Assembly (NCBI RefSeq): GCF_001653475.1
Contig: NZ_CP011487.1
Location: 868,001 to 932,000 of the forward strand
Length of the DNA: 64,000 bases
Source of the DNA: Helicobacter pylori
GTDB taxonomy: Bacteria; Campylobacterota; Campylobacteria; Campylobacterales; Helicobacteraceae
Direction of reading: 5' to 3'
Made by a program: the position numbers and the translations under genes. Of the stretch, positions 38,795 to 47,922 are shown piece by piece (position 1 is the first letter of the stretch; every line of letters starts with the position of its first letter). The notes under the pieces are model-generated. The model was not told where the DNA came from. It worked only from the letters and a program-made list of their open reading frames with translations, and made no database searches.

Positions 38795-39559
38795 TCAAAC
38801 TGATTCTTGGCTTTCTTCTTGGCTTTTTTTTGGAGGTTGAGTGCTGTTTTCATGCACGCCCTCAGCGTATAAAATACGCCCGCAATACGGGCAAGTGATC
38901 ATGTCCCCACTCGTTAGCACTTCGGTATAAATCTTATTATTCAATCTGATAAAACAACCCCCACAAGCCTGTTTTTTGATCGTTACAATGCTCGTGTTTT
39001 TCGCCCATATTCTAATCCTTTCATAAAAGCTATAGATTTTAGGCTCGGTTTTTTCTACGAGATCTTCTTTCTTTTTAAAGATGATTTGTTGGGTTTCTTT
39101 GATGTTTTTGACTTCGTTTTCCACTAAAATTTCTAATTCTTGTGCTAATTTTTCAAGCTCTAGCATTTCTTTTTTTAAGTTCTCTTGCTTTTCGCTTTTG
39201 TGCTTGATTTCATTTTGCAGATTTTCAATTTCTCTGTTGGCTTGGTTGGAGCGCTCTTTAGCAATATCTTCTTCAATGTTTAAAGAGCGCAATTCCCTTT
39301 CGGATTTGATCTCGCTCATTTTCTTTTGGATGCTAGCGATTTTAGCGTTCGTGTCTTGTAAAGTTTGCTCGTTTTTAGAAACCTGTAATTTTAGGGCTAA
39401 TTTTTCTTCTTCTAAATTCAAAATCGCTTTATTTTTCGCTTCTTTATCATTCAAGGCTTTATCCAAGTCTTTTCGTTTTTCTCTGATCAATGGCTCTAAG
39501 GAGTCAATTTCTTTATCCAAATGCGAAATTTCAATCAATTGTTTGAGATGGGTATTCAT
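38795..39559 (-). CDS. flgZ: Zinc-ribbon coiled-coil protein FlgZ (RpoN-binding flagellar factor)
   Basis: 254 residues. A long charged coiled coil (about residues 1-175) is followed by a zinc ribbon with Cys199, 202, 223 and 226 (QACGGCF and TCPYCGRIL). This is the H. pylori HP0958 family, known to stabilise sigma-54 and to bind flaA mRNA, so it is needed for flagella. Position between waaA and the NIF3 gene agrees. Confidence 0.9.
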   Translation of the reverse strand: MNTHLKQLIEISHLDKEIDSLEPLIREKRKDLDKALNDKEAKNKAILNLEEEKLALKLQVSKNEQTLQDTNAKIASIQKKMSEIKSERELRSLNIEEDIAKERSNQANREIENLQNEIKHKSEKQENLKKEMLELEKLAQELEILVENEVKNIKETQQIIFKKKEDLVEKTEPKIYSFYERIRIWAKNTSIVTIKKQACGGCFIRLNNKIYTEVLTSGDMITCPYCGRILYAEGVHENSTQPPKKSQEESQESV

Positions 39560-39568
39560 CGCTTTCCT

Positions 39569-40300
39569 TTAAATGATTTGCAAGGGGTTTTTAAAATTCT
39601 CTATTGTAACCAAATAATTGTAAGAATGCAAAATTTCAGCCATAATCAGCGCAAAACCCCTTTCGCTATAATAATGCGTGGCGTCAATCAAGCTGATATT
39701 TAAAGATTGAGCGATCATAGCGTCATGGTATTTCACATCGCCTGTAATTAAACAGCTTTGCGCTTTTAAAGAATAGAACATGGACGCTCCCGATCCGCAC
39801 ACAAACGCTAAATCTTTAATAGTTTGAGAACTTTTGACACACGCTAATGATCCCACCCCTAAAGAAGATTTGATTTTTTTCACCAACGCATCAAACTCTA
39901 TATTAGCGTTTTCTTTCACTAACATAAGGCCTTTTTCTGTCAAACCATCAAACCCTAAAAGCGTGCTAGCGAAATGCTTGTTTAAATGCGTTTTGTCAAA
40001 ATTCGTGTGCATGCTAATGACTGAAATGTTTTTTTGGATTAAGATTTTTAAAATATTACCCGGATAAGCTTCATCATTAAGCGTTTTTAAGGGTTTAAAA
40101 ATTAAAGGGTGGTGCGTGATGATTAGAGCGTTTTTGGGAGCGTTTAGAGCGATTTTAAGCGTGATTTCTAAACATGCGATAATCTGGCTAAACTCATGGT
40201 TTTCACTCCCCACATTCAACCCGCTATTATCCCATGATTCTTGGAGTTCAAAAGGCGAAAGGCACTCTAAAACTTCCAACACTTCCTTAACTAACGCCAT
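39569..40300 (-). CDS. NIF3-like dinuclear metal-binding protein
   Basis: 243 residues of the NIF3/YbgI/DUF34 family. N-terminal LQESWDNSGLNVGS and metal ligands in IITHHPLIFKPLK, SMHTNFD and a C-terminal DATHYYSERG are visible. Some homologues are proposed as GTP cyclohydrolase-like or metal-storage proteins; the real role is unknown. Two bases before glyQ's end, co-transcribed. Confidence 0.88.
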   Translation of the reverse strand: MALVKEVLEVLECLSPFELQESWDNSGLNVGSENHEFSQIIACLEITLKIALNAPKNALIITHHPLIFKPLKTLNDEAYPGNILKILIQKNISVISMHTNFDKTHLNKHFASTLLGFDGLTEKGLMLVKENANIEFDALVKKIKSSLGVGSLACVKSSQTIKDLAFVCGSGASMFYSLKAQSCLITGDVKYHDAMIAQSLNISLIDATHYYSERGFALIMAEILHSYNYLVTIENFKNPLQII

Positions 40301-40301
40301 T

Positions 40302-41198
40302 TTAAGCCTTTGTTAAAGCGTTTTTTAAGCGCTCTTCCCTCTCTTCTTCTTGCTCTTTATAAAGAACGGCACACCCTTTTGCCAAATCCCTGATTTGTAA
40401 AATATAGTTTTGCCTTTCAGCCACCGAAATCGCTTTTCTGGCGTCTAAAATATTGAAAAAATGCGAGCATAGCATCACAAAATCATAAGCCGGTAGCGGG
40501 AGCTTGTTTTCCAAGCAATGCAAGGCTTCAGCTTGTGCGTTTTTAAACATTTCTAATAGCCTTTTCACGCTCGCTATTTCAAAATGATACTTGCTAAATT
40601 CGTATTCGCTTTCTAAATGCACTTGCGCGTAATTCACGCTGTCATGATTTTTTTTAGCCCATTCAATCTCTAGGATATTTTCCACTTTTTGGACATACAT
40701 CGCCAATCTTTCTAAGCCGTAAGTGATTTCTACGGGGATAGGGCTACAAGGAATGCCCCCCACTTGCTGGAAATAAGTGAATTGCGTAACCTCCATGCCA
40801 TCAAGCCACACTTCCCAGCCAAGCCCCCATGCCCCTAAAGTCGGACTCTCCCAATTGTCTTCTACAAATCGTATATCATGCTCATTAAGGTTTATCCCTA
40901 ACACTTCTAAGCTTTTTAAATAGAGTTCCTGGATATTAGAAGGGCTTGGCTTGATGACTACTTGGAATTGGTAATAACTCCCCAAGCGGTTAGGGTTTTC
41001 CCCATAGCGCCCGTCAGTAGGCCTTCTAGAGGGCGCGACATACGCCACATTCCACGGCTTTTTATCCAAACTCCTTAAAAGCGTGGCCGGGTGGAATGTC
41101 CCGGCTCCTGCAGGAATATCATAAGGCTGGATCACCAAACAGCCTTGATTCTTCCAATACTCTTGTAATTTTAATAATAAACTTGAAAAATCTTGCAT
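40302..41198 (-). CDS. glyQ: Glycyl-tRNA synthetase alpha subunit
   Basis: 298-residue catalytic subunit of the alpha2-beta2 glycyl-tRNA synthetase. Signatures include [37 protein letters not shown] and [19 protein letters not shown]. The beta subunit gene glyS is 13 kb away at 53869-55974, so the subunits are not co-transcribed here. Confidence 0.96.
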   Translation of the reverse strand: MQDFSSLLLKLQEYWKNQGCLVIQPYDIPAGAGTFHPATLLRSLDKKPWNVAYVAPSRRPTDGRYGENPNRLGSYYQFQVVIKPSPSNIQELYLKSLEVLGINLNEHDIRFVEDNWESPTLGAWGLGWEVWLDGMEVTQFTYFQQVGGIPCSPIPVEITYGLERLAMYVQKVENILEIEWAKKNHDSVNYAQVHLESEYEFSKYHFEIASVKRLLEMFKNAQAEALHCLENKLPLPAYDFVMLCSHFFNILDARKAISVAERQNYILQIRDLAKGCAVLYKEQEEEREERLKNALTKA

Positions 41199-41211
41199 GC
41201 TCTCTTTCCTT

Positions 41212-42150
41212 TTAAGCGCGTCTGATCAAATCGTTCATGCTCTCTAGCACACTCTTACCCTTTAAAAGCAAGGCTAATTCGCTCGCAATGGGCGTATAAA
41301 TGCCGTATTTTCTAGCGATTTCCACAATGGCGTTGGTCGTTTTCACCCCTTCAGCCACTTCGCCTAATTCTTCTAAAACCACCTCTAAAGGCTTGTTTTG
41401 GGCTAACCCCAAACCCACACGATAATTCCTAGATAAAATAGAATTAGCGGTTAAAAACAAATCCCCGGCCCCAGAAAGCCCTAAAAAAGTCTCTGTCTTG
41501 CCCCCAAAGAACGCTCCAAAGCGTTGCATTTCCACCAAACCTCTAGACAATAGACTCGCTTTAGCGCTATTGCCCAATTTCAAACCATCGCAAACCCCCC
41601 CAGCAATGGCTATCACATTTTTATACGCGCCAGCGATTTCACCCCCTATGATGTCTTGTTGGGCGTAGGCTCTGATAAAAGAGGGGGTTTTATTGGAAAA
41701 TTCTAGCGCTAAAGCCTGATTATCAGAATGAATGACTAACGCGCAAGGCAGGCCTTGAATGATTTCAGCCGCAAAACTCGGGCCCGCTAAAAAACACAAA
41801 GAATTAGAATCGATAAAATCCTTTGCGATCTCGCTCACAAACGCCCTGTTTAAAACCTCTATCCCTTTAGAAGCGATCAAAACCTTAGCGTTTTTAGCTA
41901 AAGAAGCGTTTTGAAACCATTCCCTCAGATGCTGCACGCTAATAGCGATGACATAGAGTGCTGCTTTTAAGCCTCTTTTTAAATCCACTTGCTCTATGGG
42001 GGCAGAACCTTTAGAAATCAAAGCGTCATTGAGCTTTTTTAACGGCTCGTTTAAATCGCGCCTTGAAATGATTTTGACTTCATTCTTTTCTCCAAAAGCA
42101 AAGGCTAAAGCCCTCCCCCACGCCCCGCCACCAAATACTGCAATTTCCAT
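41212..42150 (-). CDS. gpsA: Glycerol-3-phosphate dehydrogenase [NAD(P)+]
   Basis: 312 residues making sn-glycerol-3-phosphate for phospholipids. Starts with Rossmann motif [16 protein letters not shown]. The catalytic lysine lies in [17 protein letters not shown], and the C-terminal domain has [12 protein letters not shown] chose ATG 42150 because AGGAA lies 6-10 bases upstream; an upstream in-frame start at 42186 would precede the conserved start of the fold. Confidence 0.93.
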   Translation of the reverse strand: MEIAVFGGGAWGRALAFAFGEKNEVKIISRRDLNEPLKKLNDALISKGSAPIEQVDLKRGLKAALYVIAISVQHLREWFQNASLAKNAKVLIASKGIEVLNRAFVSEIAKDFIDSNSLCFLAGPSFAAEIIQGLPCALVIHSDNQALALEFSNKTPSFIRAYAQQDIIGGEIAGAYKNVIAIAGGVCDGLKLGNSAKASLLSRGLVEMQRFGAFFGGKTETFLGLSGAGDLFLTANSILSRNYRVGLGLAQNKPLEVVLEELGEVAEGVKTTNAIVEIARKYGIYTPIASELALLLKGKSVLESMNDLIRRA

Positions 42151-42259
42151 TAAATTCCTGATCTCATTGATTGTAAAACTCACCATTTTACAATAATAAG
42201 TTTAAAATAGCTCTTACGGGCAAATTCTTTGGTGCGAGCATGCGGTCTTTATGCGCGGG

Positions 42260-43882
42260 CTATCTTTTTGATCGCCTCCACTCTCGCAAATCGTTTTGGA
42301 GATTCTCATTGTTTAAGGACTCTTGATAAACTTTGTTATTTGTTTCTTTGAAATCTTTAAGTCTTGACAAATTTTCTGAAGAATAGTCTAGCTGGAGCAG
42401 TTCATTCAAATAATCTATCCATTCTCTTCTTTCTTGGATTTCTTCTTGGCTCATTTTATACCAATCCAAGCAAAACAAATTGAGATCCCTGAAATACAGC
42501 ACCATTTTTTTGATTTCTTCAAACTCTCTGTAGTTTTCTTCATCGTCCTCTTCGTCGTCGTTTTCATCGTCATATTCTTCTTTGTATTTTTCAAAACTAA
42601 AAGCGCTCACACGATCAAAAACCTTATCAATGCTTTCTTTAAACAAGCCTATCACTTCGTTTAACCGCTCTAAATTCTCTCTTTTGGATCGCTCTTGCTC
42701 AGAAAATTCTTTTTTGAGCGATTCAATTTGATTAAAAGCGTCATCATTAAAATCATCAAAACCCTTTTGCATTAAATCCAATTTGAGAGAATGCAAAGAG
42801 CTTTGGTAGCGTTTGAATCTGTTAGCGTCTTGTTGGATAGCCCTTTCATACGCCCAATGCACATTATATAAAGCGCTTAAAATTTCGTTTTGTTTCTCGC
42901 TCCTTTTATCCAAATCCTTTAAAAATTTCTCAAGCGAGTCAAAAATGCGGCTTTTTTTGTTGAACTCTTTAATTACTTGATACCTTGTAGCGCTATAAGC
43001 ACTAATCCCTAAAAACTCAATGCCATTATCTTTTAAAATCCCTTTAATTGTGGCAGCGATTTCTTCTAATTGCCTTTTTGCGTGCATATCAGCCCTACTC
43101 AATACGATAAAAACCTCCTTGCCTTCTTCGTATAATTCTTGCAAATAGTTTAAATCATCTTTTGGAACACACCCACTCTCGCAATTAATGAGCCATAAAA
43201 TGTGTTTGGCGTGTTTTAGGTATTCTTTAGAGGCTTGTTCGTCCCCACCCGTATAGCCTTGTTTAGAAGGGTTATAACCAGGCGTGTCTATGAAGCACAA
43301 GTGTTTGAAAGGCACGCTAGGGGTGCTTAAAAGCATCAAAGGCATGATCTCTTTAAGGTTAAAGCCAAGGAAGTTTAAAAAACTATGGTCAAAAGTGAGA
43401 TGGGGTAATTCCACCATGCCATTATTTTGAGAAAGCCCCATCAAAGCTTCTTTTTTATCCTTGAAGCAATAAGTGGGGATCGCTGTAGTGGGATTCACAT
43501 CTTCAGGGAGTTTTATTTTCTTCAAACCCAACAAGTTGTTTAAAAAAGTGGATTTGCCCGCGCTAAACCCTCCCCCTATAGCAACCATGCTTTTTTGAAA
43601 CAAAATAGGGTGGCTCGCCACTACTTGCAATTCTTTTTTAATTTCTTGGAGCATCAGTAATGCTATTTCCTTTTCTTTGAACGAATCCACGCCGCTAGCG
43701 AACTCTAAAAACTCGTTATCTAAGACGCTCTGGTATTCCTCTAGCCCTTCATTTTCAATTTTGGCGTTTAAAATACGAGCGATCAAATTATAACGCTCTT
43801 TTAAGCCCTCTGGCTCTGCATTTAAAGGCTCTGCATTCTTTTCAGTCCTGCTAAATTGGTTATTAAAAAAATTAATACTCAT
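42260..43882 (-). CDS. Dynamin-like GTPase, third gene of the locus
   Basis: 540 residues. GTPase motifs: P-loop GGGFSAGKST (about 104-112), a switch region around DVNPTTAIPTY, DTPGYNPSKQGYTGGDEQ and LSRADMH as the base-recognition motif. The G domain is followed by long helices and a strongly acidic run (near residue 450, DDENDDEEDDEEN). The layout matches bacterial dynamin-like proteins, which bind and tether membranes. Its ATG overlaps the stop of the upstream gene (ATGA), so translation is coupled. Last gene of the minus-strand locus. Confidence 0.82.
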   Translation of the reverse strand: MSINFFNNQFSRTEKNAEPLNAEPEGLKERYNLIARILNAKIENEGLEEYQSVLDNEFLEFASGVDSFKEKEIALLMLQEIKKELQVVASHPILFQKSMVAIGGGFSAGKSTFLNNLLGLKKIKLPEDVNPTTAIPTYCFKDKKEALMGLSQNNGMVELPHLTFDHSFLNFLGFNLKEIMPLMLLSTPSVPFKHLCFIDTPGYNPSKQGYTGGDEQASKEYLKHAKHILWLINCESGCVPKDDLNYLQELYEEGKEVFIVLSRADMHAKRQLEEIAATIKGILKDNGIEFLGISAYSATRYQVIKEFNKKSRIFDSLEKFLKDLDKRSEKQNEILSALYNVHWAYERAIQQDANRFKRYQSSLHSLKLDLMQKGFDDFNDDAFNQIESLKKEFSEQERSKRENLERLNEVIGLFKESIDKVFDRVSAFSFEKYKEEYDDENDDEEDDEENYREFEEIKKMVLYFRDLNLFCLDWYKMSQEEIQERREWIDYLNELLQLDYSSENLSRLKDFKETNNKVYQESLNNENLQNDLREWRRSKR

Positions 43883-45039
43883 TGAATCTCCTTTAAAGCT
43901 TTGATTTGCGCATCTAATTGAGCGATGGATTGTTCTTTATTTTGAACTTGTTTTTGCAGGTCTTGCATGTCTTTTTGAAGCTTTGAAAGCACCCCACTAG
44001 CAAAATCTTGTTCTCCTAGCTCCTTTTCTAAAAAATCGCAGTGTTCTCTCACATCGTTTTTAGCCTCATCTTTAAAATCCCTGAAATACTCTTCCACTTT
44101 TTTGATGAATAGAACGGCTTCATCGCCTTTTAAAAAGCCCGTATGCGTGCTTATCTCGTTAGGAAGAGTATATTCAAACTCTCCAAATTCAAGGGGATCT
44201 AAAACAGCCCTCACACTTTTTTGGAAAGCCACCTCATCAATCAAACTATCATCGTTGATGATTTGACGCAAGATAGGAAAGAGTTTAGCGTAGAGATCTT
44301 TTTTAAAAACGATTTTAAAAGATTGAACGCTGTCATTCAAAGCTTTTTCGCAGCATTCATGCATTTCTATTAAACAATCAACCACCGCTCCGGCTTTGAT
44401 CACTGCTCTTGTGCGCTCTACTTCATCATAGCCCGCATCATCATCAAACCAAAACAAAAAATTTCTTTTAAAGCTTCCCCAAGCACCGTCTTGCTTCACT
44501 CTTTCAGTATAACGCTCTTCTTTCTCTTCTTCTCTAGCGCCCACCCTAGCCGTTTGGATAGCTTTCGTTAATGTGTCATTCAAGCCGTCTCTAATGTTTT
44601 TGATGAAATCAACAATAAATTCTTCATACACCTCAGTAAATTCCGTTTCAATCTTACCAGAGCGCTTTTCAAGAACCTCTATTTGCTTAGCAATAACGCT
44701 CACATCAGAATCTTTGATCCTGTTTTTTTCTCTTTTTAGTTCTTCTAATAACTGCGCGATCAAATTATGGAGGTTGCTTGCTTGGCTTTTTGCAAAATCT
44801 TGCACTCTTTGAGAAATGATTTCATCTTTTCTTTGAGCGGCTTTTTCTAAACGCTCTTTAATCGCACCCATATTGCTTAAAAGCAACAAGCTTTCTTTGG
44901 ATTTCTCAGCGCTGTTAAAAGCGTCAGGGTAAGCCGCTGTTAAATTCTGCCACGCAGTGTAGTATTCTTGTTTTTCGCTTTCCCAAGAAGCTTGGTTTTT
45001 GAAATCTTTATACAAGTTAAAGCAAACCCCTGAAGTCAA
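43879..45039 (-). CDS. C-terminal half of the middle dynamin-like protein (stalk region)
   Basis: 386 residues from a TTG at 45039, Glu/Lys-rich and largely helical, with a final coiled coil (KLQKDMQDLQKQVQNKEQSI). There is no P-loop. The same frame reads back through 12 codons (EVFEKAKRNGVILTS) to a TGA at 45078-45076 and into the GTPase gene upstream, so this is the stalk of one 777-residue protein broken by a single stop. No convincing ribosome site precedes the TTG. Alternatively it is an accepted two-piece protein in this lineage. Confidence 0.75.
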   Translation of the reverse strand: MTSGVCFNLYKDFKNQASWESEKQEYYTAWQNLTAAYPDAFNSAEKSKESLLLLSNMGAIKERLEKAAQRKDEIISQRVQDFAKSQASNLHNLIAQLLEELKREKNRIKDSDVSVIAKQIEVLEKRSGKIETEFTEVYEEFIVDFIKNIRDGLNDTLTKAIQTARVGAREEEKEERYTERVKQDGAWGSFKRNFLFWFDDDAGYDEVERTRAVIKAGAVVDCLIEMHECCEKALNDSVQSFKIVFKKDLYAKLFPILRQIINDDSLIDEVAFQKSVRAVLDPLEFGEFEYTLPNEISTHTGFLKGDEAVLFIKKVEEYFRDFKDEAKNDVREHCDFLEKELGEQDFASGVLSKLQKDMQDLQKQVQNKEQSIAQLDAQIKALKEIQ

Positions 45040-45075
45040 GATGACGCCATTCCTTTTCGCTTTTTCAAAAACCTC

Positions 45076-46212
45076 TCATTGGTTAGGGTATTCTTGAATC
45101 AACTTTTCTATGGTGTTATTTAATTGAGATGAAAAGGATTTTTGCACCCTTTCTAAGGCTTTTGGGAGGTGGTTGCCTGATTTTTCTGCTTCACTCATAG
45201 AGCAAACCCCTCCGTCTGCTTGGCTTGCCACAAAATAAATTTCTTGAAGGCCTTCTTTATGAGAAACCCTGTCAAACAAATCCATATCGCTATCCGTTAA
45301 AAACTGACCAGAAGGGCTTACGATAAACACCACATGGCAATCTTTCAATAAAGCTTTGGTGCGCTCTTCTCTGGAAGCGATCGGATCGTTCACGCCCGGG
45401 GTGTCAATCACTTCCAAATCTTTAAGGTTGGGGTTATTCAAAGAAATTTGCACCGCTTTAGTGTGGGGCATATATTTTCCGTTTGCGCCCACGAATTGGA
45501 GCAATTTTTGACTAAGCTCTTCTAAGTTATCCGCTTGAATGCGCAGATCTAATGTTTCAGTGTTCATTAGAGTGCTTTTTTTGATGCGTTCGTATTGATC
45601 GTGCGATGAAGTAAATTTCGTATCCTCGTTTAATTCATTTTTAGCGATCCTTCTAGCTTTTTCTAATATTTCTCCATCGCTTAAAGTTTTCTCTTTGGAC
45701 GCTTCTTTATCGCTTTTGTTTGTGCTAAACTTTTTGCCAAAATTCCCTAATGCCCCTTTAAACCCCTCTTTAGTCTTATTTAAAAAATTCTGTTTTTGTT
45801 CTTTGACTTTTTCATCAACAATTCTTTGAAACTCTCTTTCATACCTTTCATGCTCGTTTTTAAGCTCTTCAATATCCTTTTGGCTATAAAACTCCACTTC
45901 AGTGCCTAGGGTTTTGGCGTATTTTAAAACAGTAAGGCTAGCGGTCATGGGCGTTGCCGCTTTAGGCAAAACATCTTTACCCTCAAAAATCAAAGCGTTT
46001 AAGAGCGAGCTTTTACCCGCTTTCACGCACCCGATGATACCGACTTTAAGATCCCTATCTTTGTCTTGCAACTCTTTTATCGTTTTCTCTAACTCTTCTG
46101 TTTTAATCACAGCGTTTTCGCTTATCAAAGGCCCCGCTTTTTCTTGCAAGCCTTGTTCTTTTATCACTTTTTCAACTAAAGCGCTTTTTTTAATGAGTTC
46201 TTGTGCGTTCAT
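45076..46212 (-). CDS. GTPase half of the middle dynamin-like protein, cut by an in-frame TGA
   Basis: 378 residues. P-loop GCVKAGKSSLLNAL (from residue 61), then KAATPMTASLTVLKY as a switch-1-like threonine segment, VIDTPGVNDPIASREE, and FVASQADGGV in place of a canonical N/T-K-x-D. A long insertion (about residues 120-210, Lys/Glu-rich) lies between switch 1 and the Walker B-like motif. It ends at EYPNQ, where the reading frame continues past the TGA into the helical half. Starts 1 base after where the upstream protein's shifted tail would stop. Confidence 0.8.
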   Translation of the reverse strand: MNAQELIKKSALVEKVIKEQGLQEKAGPLISENAVIKTEELEKTIKELQDKDRDLKVGIIGCVKAGKSSLLNALIFEGKDVLPKAATPMTASLTVLKYAKTLGTEVEFYSQKDIEELKNEHERYEREFQRIVDEKVKEQKQNFLNKTKEGFKGALGNFGKKFSTNKSDKEASKEKTLSDGEILEKARRIAKNELNEDTKFTSSHDQYERIKKSTLMNTETLDLRIQADNLEELSQKLLQFVGANGKYMPHTKAVQISLNNPNLKDLEVIDTPGVNDPIASREERTKALLKDCHVVFIVSPSGQFLTDSDMDLFDRVSHKEGLQEIYFVASQADGGVCSMSEAEKSGNHLPKALERVQKSFSSQLNNTIEKLIQEYPNQ

Positions 46213-46343
46213 TTTAATCCTTTAAATATTGTTGTTCTAAAGTGCTTAAAGCGTTGATCTTATTTTCTAAGATTTGTTTTTGATCTTCTAGATCGTTTAG
46301 GTGTTTTTCTTTTTCTGTTTGCGCAAGAGCGATTTCTTGTTTT

Positions 46344-47609
46344 TTATGCGTGATTTCCAATTCGCACCGATCTTTTAAGGATAGGCAACAATGTCAGTAA
46401 ATCTTTTAAAAGAGATTTTAACCCTTTTAAAATCAGCACAAATGGTCTTGTAGCCGGGTTCTTGGATAAAATCACGCTTAAAGCGTTGATCTCTAATTCA
46501 ATCCCATGCTCTAAATTCACAGAAAAATCGCTAGAAAGTTGCATGTTGTTCAAGCTTTCAAATTCCGCATGGAAATCTTGCGAAAAGGAAAGGTTGATTT
46601 TTTCAATCTCTAATTTAGTGTTTTTGATCAAGCTTTGTTGCATGATGCTTTCTATTTCGCTATTAAGCTCGTTAGGCCTGTTGATTAAATAGGTTTTTTC
46701 AATGTCTTTAACGCCCAAATCCAAAACTTGGATTTCTTCTAAAGCCTTTTCTTTAGAGTAATCAAAGCTTTCAATCACGCTTTTTAGGCTGTTTTGTAAC
46801 CGGAAGTTCAAAGACTTCAATCGTTTCAAATACAAAGAGCTGAAAAGCTTTTCAGCGTCTATTTTATCCGCTACCTCTAAAAGAGCGTTATTGTCTTTAT
46901 CAGAGCGGATAAGGCACGTTGTCAAATCAAGGTGATCTTTGATTTGCTCTTCAATATAATGAGAAACCTCTTCTGCTTGCGAAGGCGCTCTTAAATTCGT
47001 TTTACTCAAAATAAAGCTAATGCCTTTGTCAAACTCTAAAAGGTTTTTTAACTCCCTAACCATGCGTTTAGTGAGAGCGCCCTCTTCTACTCTTGCGAGA
47101 ATGACAAAATGCACGCCTCTTTCTAAATATTCCAAAACGGCATGGGTGTGGCTTGAAATAGGGCTATCAAACCCAGGCATATCCACAAACACTAAAGGGG
47201 CGCTGTTTTTCAAAGCTTCATTATTCAAATAAACCTTAAGGTAGGAATACTTTGCGGCATTGTTTTTAATCGCCTCAAAACTTTGCTCATTCAGTTCAAA
47301 ACTTTCTGCTTTTTCATCGTTGTTTGAAAAAGCCTCTATGCGTTCATTAACGCTATAGTGCAACTCTGCGGCTAAAGAAGTCTCTGGCGTGATAGCGGTA
47401 GGCAAAACGCTCTTTTCTAAAAAGCGGTTCAATAGCGTGCTTTTCCCTGCGCTAAAATTCCCCACAATGGGTATCACAAGCTGTTGTTTTTGAATGCTTT
47501 CTAAAAGAATAGAGCATTCTGTTTTATCAATCTCTACTTCTTTTAAAACTTCTAAAACCTGTTCTAAAAACTCCACAAAATTCGTCTGTGCGCATAAAAC
47601 CATCATCAA
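46344..47609 (-). CDS. Dynamin-like GTPase, first gene of the locus (C-terminal tail shifted out of frame)
   Basis: 421 residues. P-loop GNFSAGKST (from residue 50), ITPETSLAAEL, VFVDMPGFDSPIS and ILSKTN supply G1-G4. A helical region follows, and a hydrophobic C-terminal stretch (RPFVLILKGLKSLL, LLTLLPIL) may insert in membranes. The ribosome site AAAGGG precedes ATG ATG ATG at 47609. The frame ends at RSVRIGNHA, but one base fewer in the T4 run at 46373-46376 would extend it 54 residues with a coiled-coil tail to a stop at 46214, one base before the next gene. Confidence 0.8.
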   Translation of the reverse strand: MMMVLCAQTNFVEFLEQVLEVLKEVEIDKTECSILLESIQKQQLVIPIVGNFSAGKSTLLNRFLEKSVLPTAITPETSLAAELHYSVNERIEAFSNNDEKAESFELNEQSFEAIKNNAAKYSYLKVYLNNEALKNSAPLVFVDMPGFDSPISSHTHAVLEYLERGVHFVILARVEEGALTKRMVRELKNLLEFDKGISFILSKTNLRAPSQAEEVSHYIEEQIKDHLDLTTCLIRSDKDNNALLEVADKIDAEKLFSSLYLKRLKSLNFRLQNSLKSVIESFDYSKEKALEEIQVLDLGVKDIEKTYLINRPNELNSEIESIMQQSLIKNTKLEIEKINLSFSQDFHAEFESLNNMQLSSDFSVNLEHGIELEINALSVILSKNPATRPFVLILKGLKSLLKDLLTLLPILKRSVRIGNHA

Positions 47610-47722
47610 CCCTTTATATTAAATTAAAAATTAAAAACTAAAATCCAAACAAGACGCAAAAATCCCTAAAAGGGTTTATATGGGTATGGGTTTATATGGG
47701 GGTGAAAAGATAAAACGGCTGA

Positions 47723-47767
47723 CTAGAGAGAGAGAGAGAAAAGCGAATTTTTAAGAATAACCATCAT
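47723..47767 (-). other. Truncated leader ORF ending in a (CT)7 phase-variation tract
   Basis: ATG ATG GTT ATT CTT at 47767, preceded by AGGAA at a proper distance, runs through CTTTTCTCT... and stops at TAG directly after seven CT units: MMVILKNSLFSLSL. The start resembles the Ser/Leu signal peptides with CT repeats found in phase-variable Hop adhesins. Neither of the other two frames (one more or one fewer CT) stays open beyond about 20 codons, so no gene is left behind the tract. Either a relic of a lost OMP gene or a switchable leader of the dynamin locus. Confidence 0.6.
47725..47738 (-). repeat. (CT)7 dinucleotide repeat
   Basis: Seven AG units on the plus strand, i.e. (CT)7 read from the leader ORF. 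Dinucleotide tracts of this kind slip in H. pylori and shift translation. Confidence 0.9.
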
Positions 47768-47798
47768 TACAAATTCCTGGCACCATTTAATGGTTGGT

Positions 47799-47804
47799 AT
47801 TATA
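47799..47804 (-). promoter_or_regulatory. -10 box (TATAAT) upstream of the leader ORF and dynamin locus
   Basis: AGTATAAT on the minus strand, about 32 bases before the leader ATG at 47767 and 190 bases before the first dynamin-like gene. It is the best promoter candidate for the locus. Confidence 0.6.
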
Positions 47805-47922
47805 CTTGATTTTGATACTTTTTCAAGGTTCTTTTTATTGATCAAGAACTCGTTTTTTCTTTCATTTTGATATGGTCAAACTTCTTTCCTTAAGGGGATG
47901 AGGGGGGATTTTGCGATAACCT

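Noticed and set aside
39081..39572. Plus-strand 163-codon ORF opposite flgZ
   Set aside because: It is the Ser/Leu-rich antisense reading of a Glu/Lys coiled coil; flgZ fully explains the DNA.
42434..42664. Plus-strand Phe/Val-rich ORF opposite the acidic part of the third dynamin-like gene
   Set aside because: It is the reverse reading of GAA/GAT-rich codons and not a membrane protein.
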